A stretch of DNA of 64,000 nt from Flavobacteriaceae bacterium (GTDB taxonomy: Bacteria; Bacteroidota; Bacteroidia; Flavobacteriales; Flavobacteriaceae). Numbering within the stretch: position 1 is the first letter of the stretch; each line of letters starts with the position of its first letter. Location: positions 1-64,000 of the forward strand of contig JAOXRU010000280.1 of the NCBI GenBank assembly GCA_025800395.1, in the 5' to 3' direction. The position numbers and the translations under genes are program-made. Below are positions 29,200 to 38,295 of the stretch, piece by piece. Below the pieces are notes generated by a model, which worked only from the letters and a program-made list of their open reading frames with translations, was not told the origin of the DNA and searched no databases.

Positions 29200-30003
29200 A
29201 TGAAACAGTTAGAAAACAAATTAGTGCTAATTACTGGAGGCGCGTCTGGAATTGGAAAGATTATGACTCGTTTAATGTTAGAACGCAAGGCCAAAGTAAT
29301 TATTTGGGATATTAACCAAGCAAATATCGATGCAGTTATAGCCGAATTTTCCTCTAAAGGAACCATTATAGGGTATAACGTAGATGTTTCGAACTGGGAA
29401 CAGGTAGAAGCCACTGCGGCAACCATAAAAAAAGACATAGGTATGGTAGATGTACTTATTAATAATGCTGGCATTGTAGTAGGCAAGTATTTTAGCGAGC
29501 ATAGTATACAAGACATTACTAGAACCATAGATATAAACGCCAATGCTCCTATGATTGTAACTTCGGTGTTTTTAAAAGACATGATGGAGAAAAACGCAGG
29601 ACATATCTGTAATATCGCCTCTTCGGCAGGTCTTATATCTAATCCCAAAATGTCTGTTTACGCTGCAAGTAAGTGGTCGGTAGTGGGGTGGTCGGATAGT
29701 TTACGCTTAGAGATGAAACAAATGAAAAAAGCAGTAAAAGTAACCACCATTATGCCGTATTATATCAATACAGGAATGTTCGATGGGGTGCGATCCAAAA
29801 TTCCAATTCTAGAACCAGAAGCTACAGCACTAACCATTGTGCGTGCCATAGAAAAAGATAAAAAGGCCATTACCATACCTGGCTATATCTACCGACTTAC
29901 CAGAACAGGACAAGCCATAATGTCTCTTAACTTTTTCGATTGGTTTGCAGGCTCTCTATTGGGTGTCTACAAGACTATGGAACATTTTACAGGTCGTAAA
30001 TAG
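29200..30003 (+). CDS. Short-chain dehydrogenase/reductase (SDR)
   Basis: 267 residues. Cofactor-binding TGGASGIGK (12-20), NNAG (88-91), catalytic Ser141/142, Tyr154 and Lys158 in VYAASK. The C-terminal extension with a hydrophobic end (GQAIMSLNFFDWFAGSLLG) resembles the retinol/steroid dehydrogenase-like group that associates with membranes. The substrate is unknown. It lies after the peroxide operon but behind a repeat, so it is probably a separate unit. Confidence 0.85.
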   Translation: MKQLENKLVLITGGASGIGKIMTRLMLERKAKVIIWDINQANIDAVIAEFSSKGTIIGYNVDVSNWEQVEATAATIKKDIGMVDVLINNAGIVVGKYFSEHSIQDITRTIDINANAPMIVTSVFLKDMMEKNAGHICNIASSAGLISNPKMSVYAASKWSVVGWSDSLRLEMKQMKKAVKVTTIMPYYINTGMFDGVRSKIPILEPEATALTIVRAIEKDKKAITIPGYIYRLTRTGQAIMSLNFFDWFAGSLLGVYKTMEHFTGRK

Positions 30004-30076
30004 ATTTGGCCATCAGAATCTTTCAAAAAACTAGCAATCCTATATTTATAGCGACAGATTTATTCGAGATAAGGTG

Positions 30077-30192
30077 TCCTAAGTTCGATATAAATTATCT
30101 TCACAGCAGCCTTATAAACAGCCCTTCAAAGGCAGGACTAGCCTAAGAAGTTTATAATAAATTGTATGCGTAAGTTATATCTAAATCAACGT
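30077..30192 (-). repeat. Degenerate MITE copy abutting the IS982 element
   Basis: Left end TCCTAAGTTCGATATAAAT, centre CAGCCCTTCAAAGGCAGGAC, then GCCTAAGAAG and ATGCGTAAGTTATAT, in the same order and orientation as the copy at 96-178. The right terminal repeat is disrupted exactly where the IS982 left end begins, suggesting that the IS inserted at or into the MITE end. Confidence 0.65.
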
Positions 30193-31198
30193 GAATAATG
30201 TTTAAGCCTCCCATAAGCAAAGTTGATTAGTATGAATTGGGGTTATATTTAGTGATGGTTTTTTAGGGAAGAAACAATAAGCGGTAAGACCAGCGATCAA
30301 GTTCACCAAAAAGCCTTTTACAGATCGATGCCTAGTGTGCTCCACCTTACAGATGTTCTTAAGCTCATCATTAACAGATTCAACCAAAGCTCTTTTTCTC
30401 AATAGTATTGCATCCACATCAGATAAGTTCTGCTTCTTCATATTCTTTCTCACTTTAGTGATGAGCTGGATGCCATCTTGAAAGAGCAGTTCAGCCAATG
30501 CCTTAGATATATAGCCTTTATCACCAAATAGCTTTCCAAAGACTTCTTTGGTCATAGCAGTCATTAGTTGAATGTTTCTGTCATCTACATTTCCTTTAGT
30601 GAGGTAGAAAGACAATAACTCTCCTTTATCGTTGATAATCAGATGCAACTTAAAACCAAAGAACCAGCCCATAGTAGATTTTCCCTTTGTAGCAATACCT
30701 TTAAAGACACGATGTTGTTTTTCGCGCTTAATATGGCATACACGCAACAAAGTAGAGTCAATATAGTTTATGCCTCTGGACTTACCCAAACCACGATATT
30801 TTAAATACAGCATCAGGGGCAAGAGAATACGGTCTTGTCTTGCGTTAAATCGTTCATAACTTATCAGATCTGGAAACAGATCAATGAGGTGCTTGCAGAC
30901 ATATTGATTATAAAAATGTTTAAAATTGGTAAACTGACCAAAATGAAATAGTAGATAGATGCTCATCATTTCAGAATCGGATAATTTTCCTTTTCGATTA
31001 CGTCTATTTGCCAATGAATCCTCTAAAAATGGACGATTTTCCAATTGTGCAGCAAATTCTTTGCAAAAATCGTCCATTTTCACAAAGAATTCAGTAACTT
31101 TATCTTTAAGCATTAGAAGTGTTTTTATTGTTTAATTTACTGAAAAACAGTGAAATAAACTATAATAAAAACACTTTTTTTTTATCCATTATTCACGT
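30189..31198 (-). mobile_element. IS982-family insertion sequence, 1010 bp
   Basis: Both ends read ACGTGAATAATG inwards (30189-30200, and the complement at 31187-31198). Flanks are TAAATCA on the left and TAAATTA on the right, a probable 7-base target duplication with one change. It holds a single intact transposase gene. Length and end type agree with IS982. Confidence 0.85.
30202..31113 (-). CDS. IS982-family transposase
   Basis: 303 residues. DDE-type elements typical of IS982 are INYIDSTLLRVCH (first Asp), the conserved KSTMGWFFGFKLHLIINDKG, then LTKGNVDDRN, LFGDKGYIS (second Asp) and the C-terminal Glu region RKRALVESVNDELKN. Nothing is truncated, so the enzyme is probably active. It is the only transposase gene in the window. 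Confidence 0.93.
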   Translation of the reverse strand: MLKDKVTEFFVKMDDFCKEFAAQLENRPFLEDSLANRRNRKGKLSDSEMMSIYLLFHFGQFTNFKHFYNQYVCKHLIDLFPDLISYERFNARQDRILLPLMLYLKYRGLGKSRGINYIDSTLLRVCHIKREKQHRVFKGIATKGKSTMGWFFGFKLHLIINDKGELLSFYLTKGNVDDRNIQLMTAMTKEVFGKLFGDKGYISKALAELLFQDGIQLITKVRKNMKKQNLSDVDAILLRKRALVESVNDELKNICKVEHTRHRSVKGFLVNLIAGLTAYCFFPKKPSLNITPIHTNQLCLWEA

Positions 31199-31241
31199 TA
31201 AATTAAAATAATTCCTATAAATAAAAAAGCTCCAAAACCAA

Positions 31242-31275
31242 AAAACCCTATAAATCATAGGATTTATAGGGTTTT
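31242..31275 (-). terminator. Terminator downstream of tRNA-Asp
   Basis: A perfect 15-bp stem (31242-31256 with 31261-31275) encloses an ATAG loop. On the minus strand it is followed by a T-run, about 25 bases after the tRNA 3' end. Confidence 0.85.
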
Positions 31276-31299
31276 GATTTCTAATGTAGTTCTTAAAAG

Positions 31300-31373
31300 C
31301 GGTCTGGACGGGACTCGAACCCGCGACCCCCTGCGTGACAGGCAGATATTCTAACCAACTGAACTACCAGACC
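31300..31373 (-). tRNA. tRNA-Asp (anticodon GTC)
   Basis: 74 bases. The acceptor stem GGTCTGG/CCAGACC, D-arm TTCAGTTGGTTAGAA, anticodon arm CCTGTCACG with GTC, and T-arm GGGTTCGAGTCCC fold into a full cloverleaf with discriminator G. The 3' CCA is not encoded. It is transcribed on the minus strand, divergent from nothing obvious, between the IS element and the DUF58 gene. Confidence 0.95.
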
Positions 31374-31459
31374 GTTGCGTAATGCGGATGCAAATATACA
31401 CCCCTATTTCAATTCTGCAAACATTTTTACCAAAAAAATATAAAGATTTTTTGACCCCT

Positions 31460-32389
31460 TTACTTAAACTTTTGTCTTTCTATAAGATAGGTGTTCATGA
31501 TTTTTTCAAAACCCTCCCGCACGTCTACAGATACATATTTTATACCGTACTGACCACAGCGCAACAACAGAGAATCAACATACTTTTGTACCTCCTTCTT
31601 ATACGCTTCCTGCACCTGCTCAGGGAAAACATCCAAACGCGCTCCCGTCTCTACATCCAAAAAACGCTTTGGGCGATTCTCAAAATCAAAATCCATCTCC
31701 GTTGCCTTATCTACTACATGAAACAACACCAACTCATGCTTATTGTACTTCAAATGCTGCAAAGCCGAAAACAAAGCCTCCTGAGAAACTCCTGCCTGAA
31801 ACATATCCGTAAACAAAAATATCAAACTACGCCTATGCACATTCTCCGCTATCTGATGCAAAAAGGTATAGGTCTCGGTCTGCTTGCCTTCCTTAGCAGA
31901 AGCCACCATGCCATCCAATTTAGCCAATAAATTCGCTATATGACGCTCCGAACTCTTTTCTGGACTGTAATACTCATAGCTGTCCGAATAGATACTCAAA
32001 CCCACCGCATCGCGTTGTCGCTGCAAAATTTTCATAAGCGAAGCAGCAGCCAATGCGCTAAAACCAATCTTATTCAACGATTCTAAAGAAAATTTTTCCA
32101 CCTTCGGATAATGCATGCTACTGCTATTATCCACGATGATATGACATCGCAAATTCGTTTCTTCCTCGTATTTCTTGGTATATAATTTATCCGTCTTGGC
32201 ATACAACTTCCAGTCGATATGCTTGGTGCTTTCTCCAGCATTGTACATTTTGTGCTCGGCAAACTCCGCCGCAAATCCATGAAACGGACTCTTGTGCAAA
32301 CCACTTATATAGCCTTCTACCACTTGCTGGGAAAGCAAATCCAAATGACCAAACATAGACGAACGATGCAGTTCTTTCTCTACAGACAT
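31460..32389 (-). CDS. DUF58 domain protein
   Basis: 309 residues. The family motif AGESTKHIDWKLYAKTD is followed by a VWA-like part with DNSSSMHYP and SLIFLFTDMFQ, which provide MIDAS-like DxSxS residues. DUF58 proteins usually lie next to a MoxR ATPase and Bat membrane proteins, where they may assist envelope metal-protein assembly, but here the gene stands alone between tRNA-Asp and thioredoxin. The partner genes are probably elsewhere. Confidence 0.85.
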   Translation of the reverse strand: MSVEKELHRSSMFGHLDLLSQQVVEGYISGLHKSPFHGFAAEFAEHKMYNAGESTKHIDWKLYAKTDKLYTKKYEEETNLRCHIIVDNSSSMHYPKVEKFSLESLNKIGFSALAAASLMKILQRQRDAVGLSIYSDSYEYYSPEKSSERHIANLLAKLDGMVASAKEGKQTETYTFLHQIAENVHRRSLIFLFTDMFQAGVSQEALFSALQHLKYNKHELVLFHVVDKATEMDFDFENRPKRFLDVETGARLDVFPEQVQEAYKKEVQKYVDSLLLRCGQYGIKYVSVDVREGFEKIMNTYLIERQKFK

Positions 32390-32565
32390 CTTCTTTTTAT
32401 TTTCAAGATACGAAAAAGAAATAAGAAACCAGGCAAATTAGCACGCTTAGCAAGCCACCTATCGCCTAGGATACAATTCTACGACACACCCAACCACCAA
32501 AACCCTTTCAAAACAAAAAACCACCCGCAAAGCAAGTGGCATTTCTAAACTGTAATGCTGTTTTC

Positions 32566-32883
32566 TTACAACAAACCATCTATAGCGTCTGTGTAAGTCG
32601 CTTTTGGTGCTACACCTACTTGGCGCCCTACAACTTCCCCATTCTGGAAAATAAGTACCGTAGGTATATTGCGCACACCGTATTTCGCAGCAAATTCCTG
32701 GTTGGCGTCCACATCTACCTTACCAACGATTGCCTTTCCGTCATAGTCCTTGCCAATTTCATCAATGATTGGTCCAACCATACGACATGGCCCACACCAT
32801 GCAGCCCAAAAATCAACCAATACCGGTTTGTTACTTTTTAATACAACCTCATCAAAAGTTGCGTCTGTTATTTCTAATGCCAT
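32566..32883 (-). CDS. trxA: Thioredoxin
   Basis: 105 residues from the ATG at 32883. The open frame continues upstream, but a good promoter -7 element at 32907-32914 would lie inside it, so the inner ATG is chosen. The active site WCGPC has Cys30 and Cys33, and the cis-Pro is in VRNIPTVLIF. It is the classical cytoplasmic disulfide reductase and the likely electron donor for the peroxidases encoded further left. Confidence 0.95.
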   Translation of the reverse strand: MALEITDATFDEVVLKSNKPVLVDFWAAWCGPCRMVGPIIDEIGKDYDGKAIVGKVDVDANQEFAAKYGVRNIPTVLIFQNGEVVGRQVGVAPKATYTDAIDGLL

Positions 32884-32906
32884 GTTTAACGTTTTAATAT
32901 ATGATA

Positions 32907-32914
32907 CAAAGTTA
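32907..32914 (-). promoter_or_regulatory. trxA promoter -7 element
   Basis: TAACTTTG on the minus strand fits TAnnTTTG and lies 24 bases before the ATG at 32883. No clear -33 TTG is visible. It helps decide the trxA start. Confidence 0.5.
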
Positions 32915-33015
32915 GTCCTTTTTTTCACTATTCCTTACCATGAGACACATCAGAAATATTTATCTCACATAAGCTTAGTCTATAACGCCAAAATTCTCCC
33001 TTTGTTATACCCTTC

Positions 33016-33220
33016 TTATTTTTTGGCTGTGACCCCCGCCAAACCAACTATTTTCACTACTATCATGCCCATCTTTGGCGGGGGTCGGGCTGTACACTTG
33101 TAGTTGCAGCCCTTGGCAAAAGCCTCCCTAGGCCTGCTGGGGGCTTCCTACGGTCGCCTCCTCGGCCAAGTACGGCTACCTTTGCCCATGGCTACAAGCT
33201 ACCGTTTCCATCCCTCACAG
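33016..33220. repeat. GC-rich intergenic repeat with GGGGTCGGGC core (copy 2)
   Basis: GACCCCCGCC (33031-33040) pairs perfectly with GGCGGGGGTC (33077-33086), followed by GGGC, a TTCCTACGGTCGCCTCCTCGG segment and an end TTTCCATCCCTCA. The arrangement parallels 1812-1980. It fills the gap between trxA and the Lrp gene. Confidence 0.5.
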
Positions 33221-33230
33221 AGCAGCCCGC

Positions 33231-33698
33231 CTATATCACAAAAGCCGAACTGTTTTTTATCTCCTTCAGTACAAATGTACTATTGAGTACTCCCATATTG
33301 TCTATGCGGGATAGTTTAAACCGAACAAAATCGTGATACTCTTCCAAGCCTTTTAGGTGTATTTTTAACATAAAGTCTACTGTGCCTGCCATATGATAGC
33401 ACTCTTGTACTTCCTCCAAAGCTTGTATCTGCTCCATAAACCGATCGATAAAGTCTTCCCCATGATAACGCATCGAAACCTGACAAAATGCCGTTACTGG
33501 CAAATCGAGCTTCTCCTTGTCCAATATGGCTACGTATTTTTTAATGTAACCATCTCGCTCCAACCTCCGTATGCGCTCATATACCGGAGAAACTGTTAAT
33601 TGTAGCCCAGCAGCTATCTCCTTGGCCGTTTTTCTTGCATCCGTCTGCAATATGCGCAAGATGGTTTTATCTATATCATCCAATACTTTTGCCTCCAT
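33231..33698 (-). CDS. Lrp/AsnC-family regulator
   Basis: 155 residues from the ATG at 33698, which starts right before the conserved LDDIDKTILRILQTDARKTAKEI. The extra upstream frame depends on a TTG and is unlikely. The HTH (about 20-60, SPVYERIRRLERDGYI) is followed by the RAM ligand-binding domain. It is divergent from the threonine dehydrogenase gene, so control of amino acid catabolism by amino acid binding is likely. Confidence 0.88.
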   Translation of the reverse strand: MEAKVLDDIDKTILRILQTDARKTAKEIAAGLQLTVSPVYERIRRLERDGYIKKYVAILDKEKLDLPVTAFCQVSMRYHGEDFIDRFMEQIQALEEVQECYHMAGTVDFMLKIHLKGLEEYHDFVRFKLSRIDNMGVLNSTFVLKEIKNSSAFVI

Positions 33699-33844
33699 AA
33701 TTTTTCCTAAAATAGAATCAATACCAAAACTATAAAACAAAATATTACTATACAACTCTCCTTAAGCAACAATTTTTATTGAATACAACACAACAAACCA
33801 ATTTTAACACGGTTTTTTAGTATTTTTACAGCAAAATTACTAGC

Positions 33845-34801
33845 ATGGCAAATATCCTCATCACTGGCGCAAACGGACAAGTTGGCAAGGTGCTTACTGC
33901 CAAACTACAAGCCATTTACGGTAAGAATAGCGTTTGGGCAACCGATCTTAGAGACAACCCAAATTTTGATGGCAAATTTGGCATATTAGACGCTACAGAG
34001 GAGAGCGCCATTAGCGCCATGATACAAAAACACCAAATTACCGAGATATACCACCTTGCAGCCATTCTTTCTGCCAAAGGAGAGGCAAACCCACTAGGTA
34101 CTTGGGATGTCAATATGAAAAGTTTGTTTGCCGTGTTTGAAGCCGCTAGAAAAAACAAAATCCAAAAAGTGTTTTTCCCTAGCTCCATAGCTGTTTTTGG
34201 ACCTAATGTAAATAGAGCGCTTACCCCACAAAACGCCAACCTAGATCCTACTACCGTATACGGTATAAGCAAAGTTGCTGGAGAAAATTGGGCAAATTAC
34301 TATTTCCAACGTTATGGTTTAGATATACGTTCGCTGCGTTACCCAGGAATTATAGGATACCAAAGCCTTCCAGGGGGTGGTACTACCGACTATGCAGTTG
34401 AAATATACCACAAAGCCATACTTGGAGAAACCTACGATTGTTTTATAGCTGCCAATACCAAGCTCCCTATGATTTTTATGGATGACGCCATACGCGCCAC
34501 CATAGAAATCATGCAAGCACCACAAGAGAATATCAAAACAAGAACTGCTTACAACTTGGCGAGCATGAGCTTTACGCCATCCGAAATTGCTGGTGTTATC
34601 CAAAAAGAAATTCCTGCTTTTAGCATGAAGTACACTCCAGATTTTCGCCAAGATATTGCCGCTAGTTGGCCAGAAGTTATAGATGACTCCCCAGCACGTC
34701 AAGATTGGAACTGGAAACCAGCCTACGATCTAGAAAAAATGACCAAAGAAATGCTTTTTCAGATAGAGAAGCAATACAATAAGGCTTTAGAAGTAGAATA
34801 A
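33845..34801 (+). CDS. NAD-dependent L-threonine 3-dehydrogenase, SDR type
   Basis: 318 residues. Rossmann GANGQVGK (8-15), catalytic Ser in FFPSSIAVFGP, Tyr139 and Lys143 in TTVYGISKVAGENW, and RYPGIIG with PGGGTTDYAVE, which are characteristic of the extended-SDR threonine dehydrogenases known from psychrophilic Flavobacterium. It would oxidise L-threonine to 2-amino-3-ketobutyrate. The divergent Lrp gene fits. The glycine C-acetyltransferase partner is not in the window. Confidence 0.88.
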   Translation: MANILITGANGQVGKVLTAKLQAIYGKNSVWATDLRDNPNFDGKFGILDATEESAISAMIQKHQITEIYHLAAILSAKGEANPLGTWDVNMKSLFAVFEAARKNKIQKVFFPSSIAVFGPNVNRALTPQNANLDPTTVYGISKVAGENWANYYFQRYGLDIRSLRYPGIIGYQSLPGGGTTDYAVEIYHKAILGETYDCFIAANTKLPMIFMDDAIRATIEIMQAPQENIKTRTAYNLASMSFTPSEIAGVIQKEIPAFSMKYTPDFRQDIAASWPEVIDDSPARQDWNWKPAYDLEKMTKEMLFQIEKQYNKALEVE

Positions 34802-34831
34802 AAAAGTGTCCAAATACCCATTTCCCTTTTC

Positions 34832-34908
34832 ATACCATTCCTATTTTGAAATGCCCTAAAAAGAAAAAAAGGCTATTTATTGGGGTGATTTTAAACTAAA
34901 AATGGTAT
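34832..34908. repeat. Palindromic ATACCAT repeat between convergent genes
   Basis: The left arm ATACCATTCCTATTTTGAAA and the right arm (minus strand) ATACCATTTTTAGTTTAAAA match at most positions, enclosing GGCTATTTATTGGGGTG. The element touches the stop codon of the GH94 gene and lies 31 bases after the threonine dehydrogenase stop, so it may act as a bidirectional terminator. Confidence 0.65.
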
Positions 34909-37900
34909 TACAGTACGATTTCAATTCTATTTTCCTTATCGTTTAATAGTTCAAGCCACTTTTTAGTCTCCAAAACGGCACCTCCGTTTCGATATGGATT
35001 ATTGGTATAGGTAAAGGATATTTCTTGCCCATTTACCTTTATTTTCTTTGGATGATGGGTGTCTTCTGCTGTCCTAAAATGTAGCTCTAATGGATATCCA
35101 TGAGATTGGATTTTGACACGCAAACCATCGAGATGTTTTGGTATCATAGGATCGATTATGGTCTTGCCATATTCGGTACGCAATCCTAGAAAATGCCATA
35201 CGACTAAACCTATAAAAATACCTGGGCCACTAGAATAGATGCGCCAGCCGCCTTTGAGTAGCTGTTTGCCTTCTCGGATACTCGCATAGTCTTGGTCTGC
35301 TTTATACCGATTGGGAAAAATAATGTCAGAGCTGCTGAAATAGCAGTTCGCCTGACGCAGATCACCACAGGACACAACTTCCTGATATGCTATCGGATTG
35401 GCCTGGCGCAAGGCTTTTAAAAATCCTGCTGCATCGCCCATACGTGCTAGACTTTCTGCATAACGAAGATGGGCATGCATATACATCATCCCAATTTCTC
35501 TTCCAAAAAATGTACTGCTCTCTGCGCGCTGAAAGATGGTCTGTATGCCGCCGTTGTATGTGGGAGGAATATTCATAAGTCTGGCGCCATCCGGACCTTT
35601 TAAATGGGTTGCAATCAACGCCAAATGGTTTGTTGCTTGCTCCTTGCTAAAAATCCCACTGATGATGCCTCTTATCATGGGCAATAAACGGTATTGTATG
35701 TTGGTTTCCTTGTCGGATGGGTGCAATAATAAACGAAAGTTTTGATCGGATTCTAAATATCCAAGACCCGCTACAACGCCATCGCGAATAAGATATCTAT
35801 TGAAATCTGCTCGTATAAGCTTTGAAATGCTTGCCAATTTCTTGGCTTTTTTGTGTTTTCCCATTAGTTCGTACACGCCTACCATGGCTGTAAATGCTTG
35901 GTAGTTCAAAGCTACGGTCCAACTAGAGACCAATCGATCGGCGAGGGCTTTGTTGGCAGGCTGCATAGAATCGTTCCAATCGCCACCGCCAAAGGGTACC
36001 AAAGCGGTACCCGCAATAAAGGAGCCTACCAACATATCGATTAGGCGTTCGAGATGCGCCAAAACGCTTTCTTTTTCTTCCCCGCCTTTTTTGGTTGTCG
36101 TATAATAGGGTAGTGCTTCGTCCAAAAATGCAATATCCTCTGTGGCTTGTATGTACTTGGCTAGCGCCACGATACACCAATGGTGTATATCGCCATGAGA
36201 ACTGCCTGCTCGTATTTCTGCGTAGCGGTCAAACATCCACCATTGTGGCCAGGTTCCGTCTGGGTTTTGGTGCGAAAATACCAAGCGCAAAATATGCTTT
36301 GCTTGATGTGTTTTTTGTGTGCTCAGCAAGAGTTCAAAGGGGCCTTGTGTGATGTCTCGGGTACCCCAAGCTGCTCCCTCAAATTGTTCCAATCCATGGG
36401 GGGTGAGTACATGGGTTAGCGCATTACTGCCATACCAAGGCAAGATGTCTTGTAAGACGGTGATATCTCTATGGGAATTTTCTAACTCTAAGCCAGATGC
36501 TAATTTTTTCCAGCTGTTTTGTGCAGCATTATGGTCTGCTGTATACAGTTTGTTGGCTGTCATGCTTAGGGTTGTTGTATTTGTGCTTTGCACTTCTCCC
36601 ACAAGATGTAGCACAAATTGTTTGCAGGCAGTGATAGCAAAATTGCAGAAATCTACCCCCGCTTCTTGCTCGCAATGTTCTATGGTTTGTATGTCTAGTT
36701 GGCTATATGTACTTGCACTAGTGTTTGCAATAATTCGAAATTGTGGCTGACGGTATTTACTTGCAATTAGACTCTTGGCATTGGGCGTAGCTATAACTTC
36801 CACTGGCGATAATTGCTCGAGCTGCCAACCTACGGTCGGATCGAGTTGGTTGCTGAGCAATAGGTCTATAGGATCGCCTTCTATTATTTGTATGTCTAAA
36901 TGTATTTGTGGGTCTTTTTGGGAAGTCCAGGTGCGAACTTGTATACAGTTGCTTGCGGTTTTGTAGAGCCAACGACAATGATTCAAACCCATTTCAAAAG
37001 CGGAAGGTATCCCCAATAGATAGGTTTGTTTCCCAATGCTTGCAAAAATTCGCTGTCCAGTCTCGGTTTCTAAGGATAAAGCACTACCGTATACCGAAAG
37101 TAAACGATTGAAATTGGTGTTGCCTTGGGTGGTGTGTGAATTAAAAACGCCACAAGCATAGCTTGTAGTGGATACGATATTCTCCTCTGGGGTAAAATCC
37201 GACGCGCTTTGCATGATATGGCCATGTGGACGATCTACCAAGACCTCTTTTTGTTGTAAGACCACATGTTGGTTTTTACCATAAAAAAAGGAGAGTATCT
37301 GACCGTTTTTTTCTTCGATATGACGCTTCTCCTTGGCAAAGTATCGGTCTATCTCCTCGGCATCGAGATCTTGCACTGGTAAAAACGGACTGTTGTTAAA
37401 CAGATTGGTTTTGGGTGGAACGGGCTTCAAAAAATGGATTTCTTGTTTCTCGTCTTCCAATTTTTTGAATCGTTGGGGCAAATGCTCCAAATCCCTAGGG
37501 GAAGTGATTTCTGGATGATGGTGCTGGTAGATGCCAACAAATGTACTTTGATGGGTTTGTTTGGAGGCTAGAGAAAAAGGGGCTTCTTGCAAGGCTACAA
37601 TACTAAGCTCCCCCGCGTATTCTCCTCCAAGTTGATGTTGGTCCAATGCTTGGGGCTTTCCTGTTTTGCGATATGCTGTACCATATAACTGCATCCCATC
37701 CGTACTGGCCGATTTGGCTTTGTTTTTGCACGCTATTTGCAACCAAGGGGTGTTGTCGCTGTCTACAAAGTTTTGACGACAGCAAACTACCGCACCATAA
37801 GTAGGGTCTTCCAATAGCAATCGCTCCAAGTATTGACTGACATAATACGTATTGACCAAGTCTATATTTTTTGGTTTCAAACCAACATCTTGTACGTAAA

Positions 37901-38288
37901 TTAAATCGAGATCGCAAGTTGTTGTATTGGTGTTTTCTGTTTCTATTTGCCATTGCCAACTCGTACTGCTTTCTGCAAGCTGTAAACTACAACGATAACG
38001 GATTCCTTCCCACAAACCCTGGGCTCTAAATTGTGTAGCACCAAAAGCAAATAAACTCAAACTCTCTGGCCCCAACAATGGGGTGTATTGATAGCCTTTT
38101 TTGCCCTTTTTTCGCAAATAAATATTACTGCCTACTTTGGAATATAGAGAACATGGCTTTAGATTGAGTCGTACATCCTTGTATTCTATGTTCGCAATAT
38201 GGCCGCTTTCTAAAAAATGAAACGAAAGCCCTAAATCGTTTTGAATACTTCGCTTGTTGTATTGGGAAGCTTCTTTTTGTTGTTCCAT
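34908..38288 (-). CDS. GH94 phosphorylase, probable 1,2-beta-oligoglucan phosphorylase
   Basis: 1126 residues, no signal peptide, so cytoplasmic. An N-terminal beta-sandwich and linker region (to about 580) precedes the alpha-barrel, where GGGDWNDSMQPANK contains the GH94 general acid Asp (about residue 773) and MYMHAHLRYAESLARMG lies near the end. Cellobiose phosphorylases are about 800 residues, whereas the longer form of about 1100 is that of 1,2-beta-oligoglucan phosphorylases. The gene is in one locus with GH144, the endo-beta-1,2-glucanase family. It should convert sophoro-oligosaccharides plus phosphate into glucose 1-phosphate. It follows the MFS transporter gene after 7 bases. Confidence 0.85.
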   Translation of the reverse strand: MEQQKEASQYNKRSIQNDLGLSFHFLESGHIANIEYKDVRLNLKPCSLYSKVGSNIYLRKKGKKGYQYTPLLGPESLSLFAFGATQFRAQGLWEGIRYRCSLQLAESSTSWQWQIETENTNTTTCDLDLIYVQDVGLKPKNIDLVNTYYVSQYLERLLLEDPTYGAVVCCRQNFVDSDNTPWLQIACKNKAKSASTDGMQLYGTAYRKTGKPQALDQHQLGGEYAGELSIVALQEAPFSLASKQTHQSTFVGIYQHHHPEITSPRDLEHLPQRFKKLEDEKQEIHFLKPVPPKTNLFNNSPFLPVQDLDAEEIDRYFAKEKRHIEEKNGQILSFFYGKNQHVVLQQKEVLVDRPHGHIMQSASDFTPEENIVSTTSYACGVFNSHTTQGNTNFNRLLSVYGSALSLETETGQRIFASIGKQTYLLGIPSAFEMGLNHCRWLYKTASNCIQVRTWTSQKDPQIHLDIQIIEGDPIDLLLSNQLDPTVGWQLEQLSPVEVIATPNAKSLIASKYRQPQFRIIANTSASTYSQLDIQTIEHCEQEAGVDFCNFAITACKQFVLHLVGEVQSTNTTTLSMTANKLYTADHNAAQNSWKKLASGLELENSHRDITVLQDILPWYGSNALTHVLTPHGLEQFEGAAWGTRDITQGPFELLLSTQKTHQAKHILRLVFSHQNPDGTWPQWWMFDRYAEIRAGSSHGDIHHWCIVALAKYIQATEDIAFLDEALPYYTTTKKGGEEKESVLAHLERLIDMLVGSFIAGTALVPFGGGDWNDSMQPANKALADRLVSSWTVALNYQAFTAMVGVYELMGKHKKAKKLASISKLIRADFNRYLIRDGVVAGLGYLESDQNFRLLLHPSDKETNIQYRLLPMIRGIISGIFSKEQATNHLALIATHLKGPDGARLMNIPPTYNGGIQTIFQRAESSTFFGREIGMMYMHAHLRYAESLARMGDAAGFLKALRQANPIAYQEVVSCGDLRQANCYFSSSDIIFPNRYKADQDYASIREGKQLLKGGWRIYSSGPGIFIGLVVWHFLGLRTEYGKTIIDPMIPKHLDGLRVKIQSHGYPLELHFRTAEDTHHPKKIKVNGQEISFTYTNNPYRNGGAVLETKKWLELLNDKENRIEIVL

Positions 38289-38295
38289 GGGGTGG

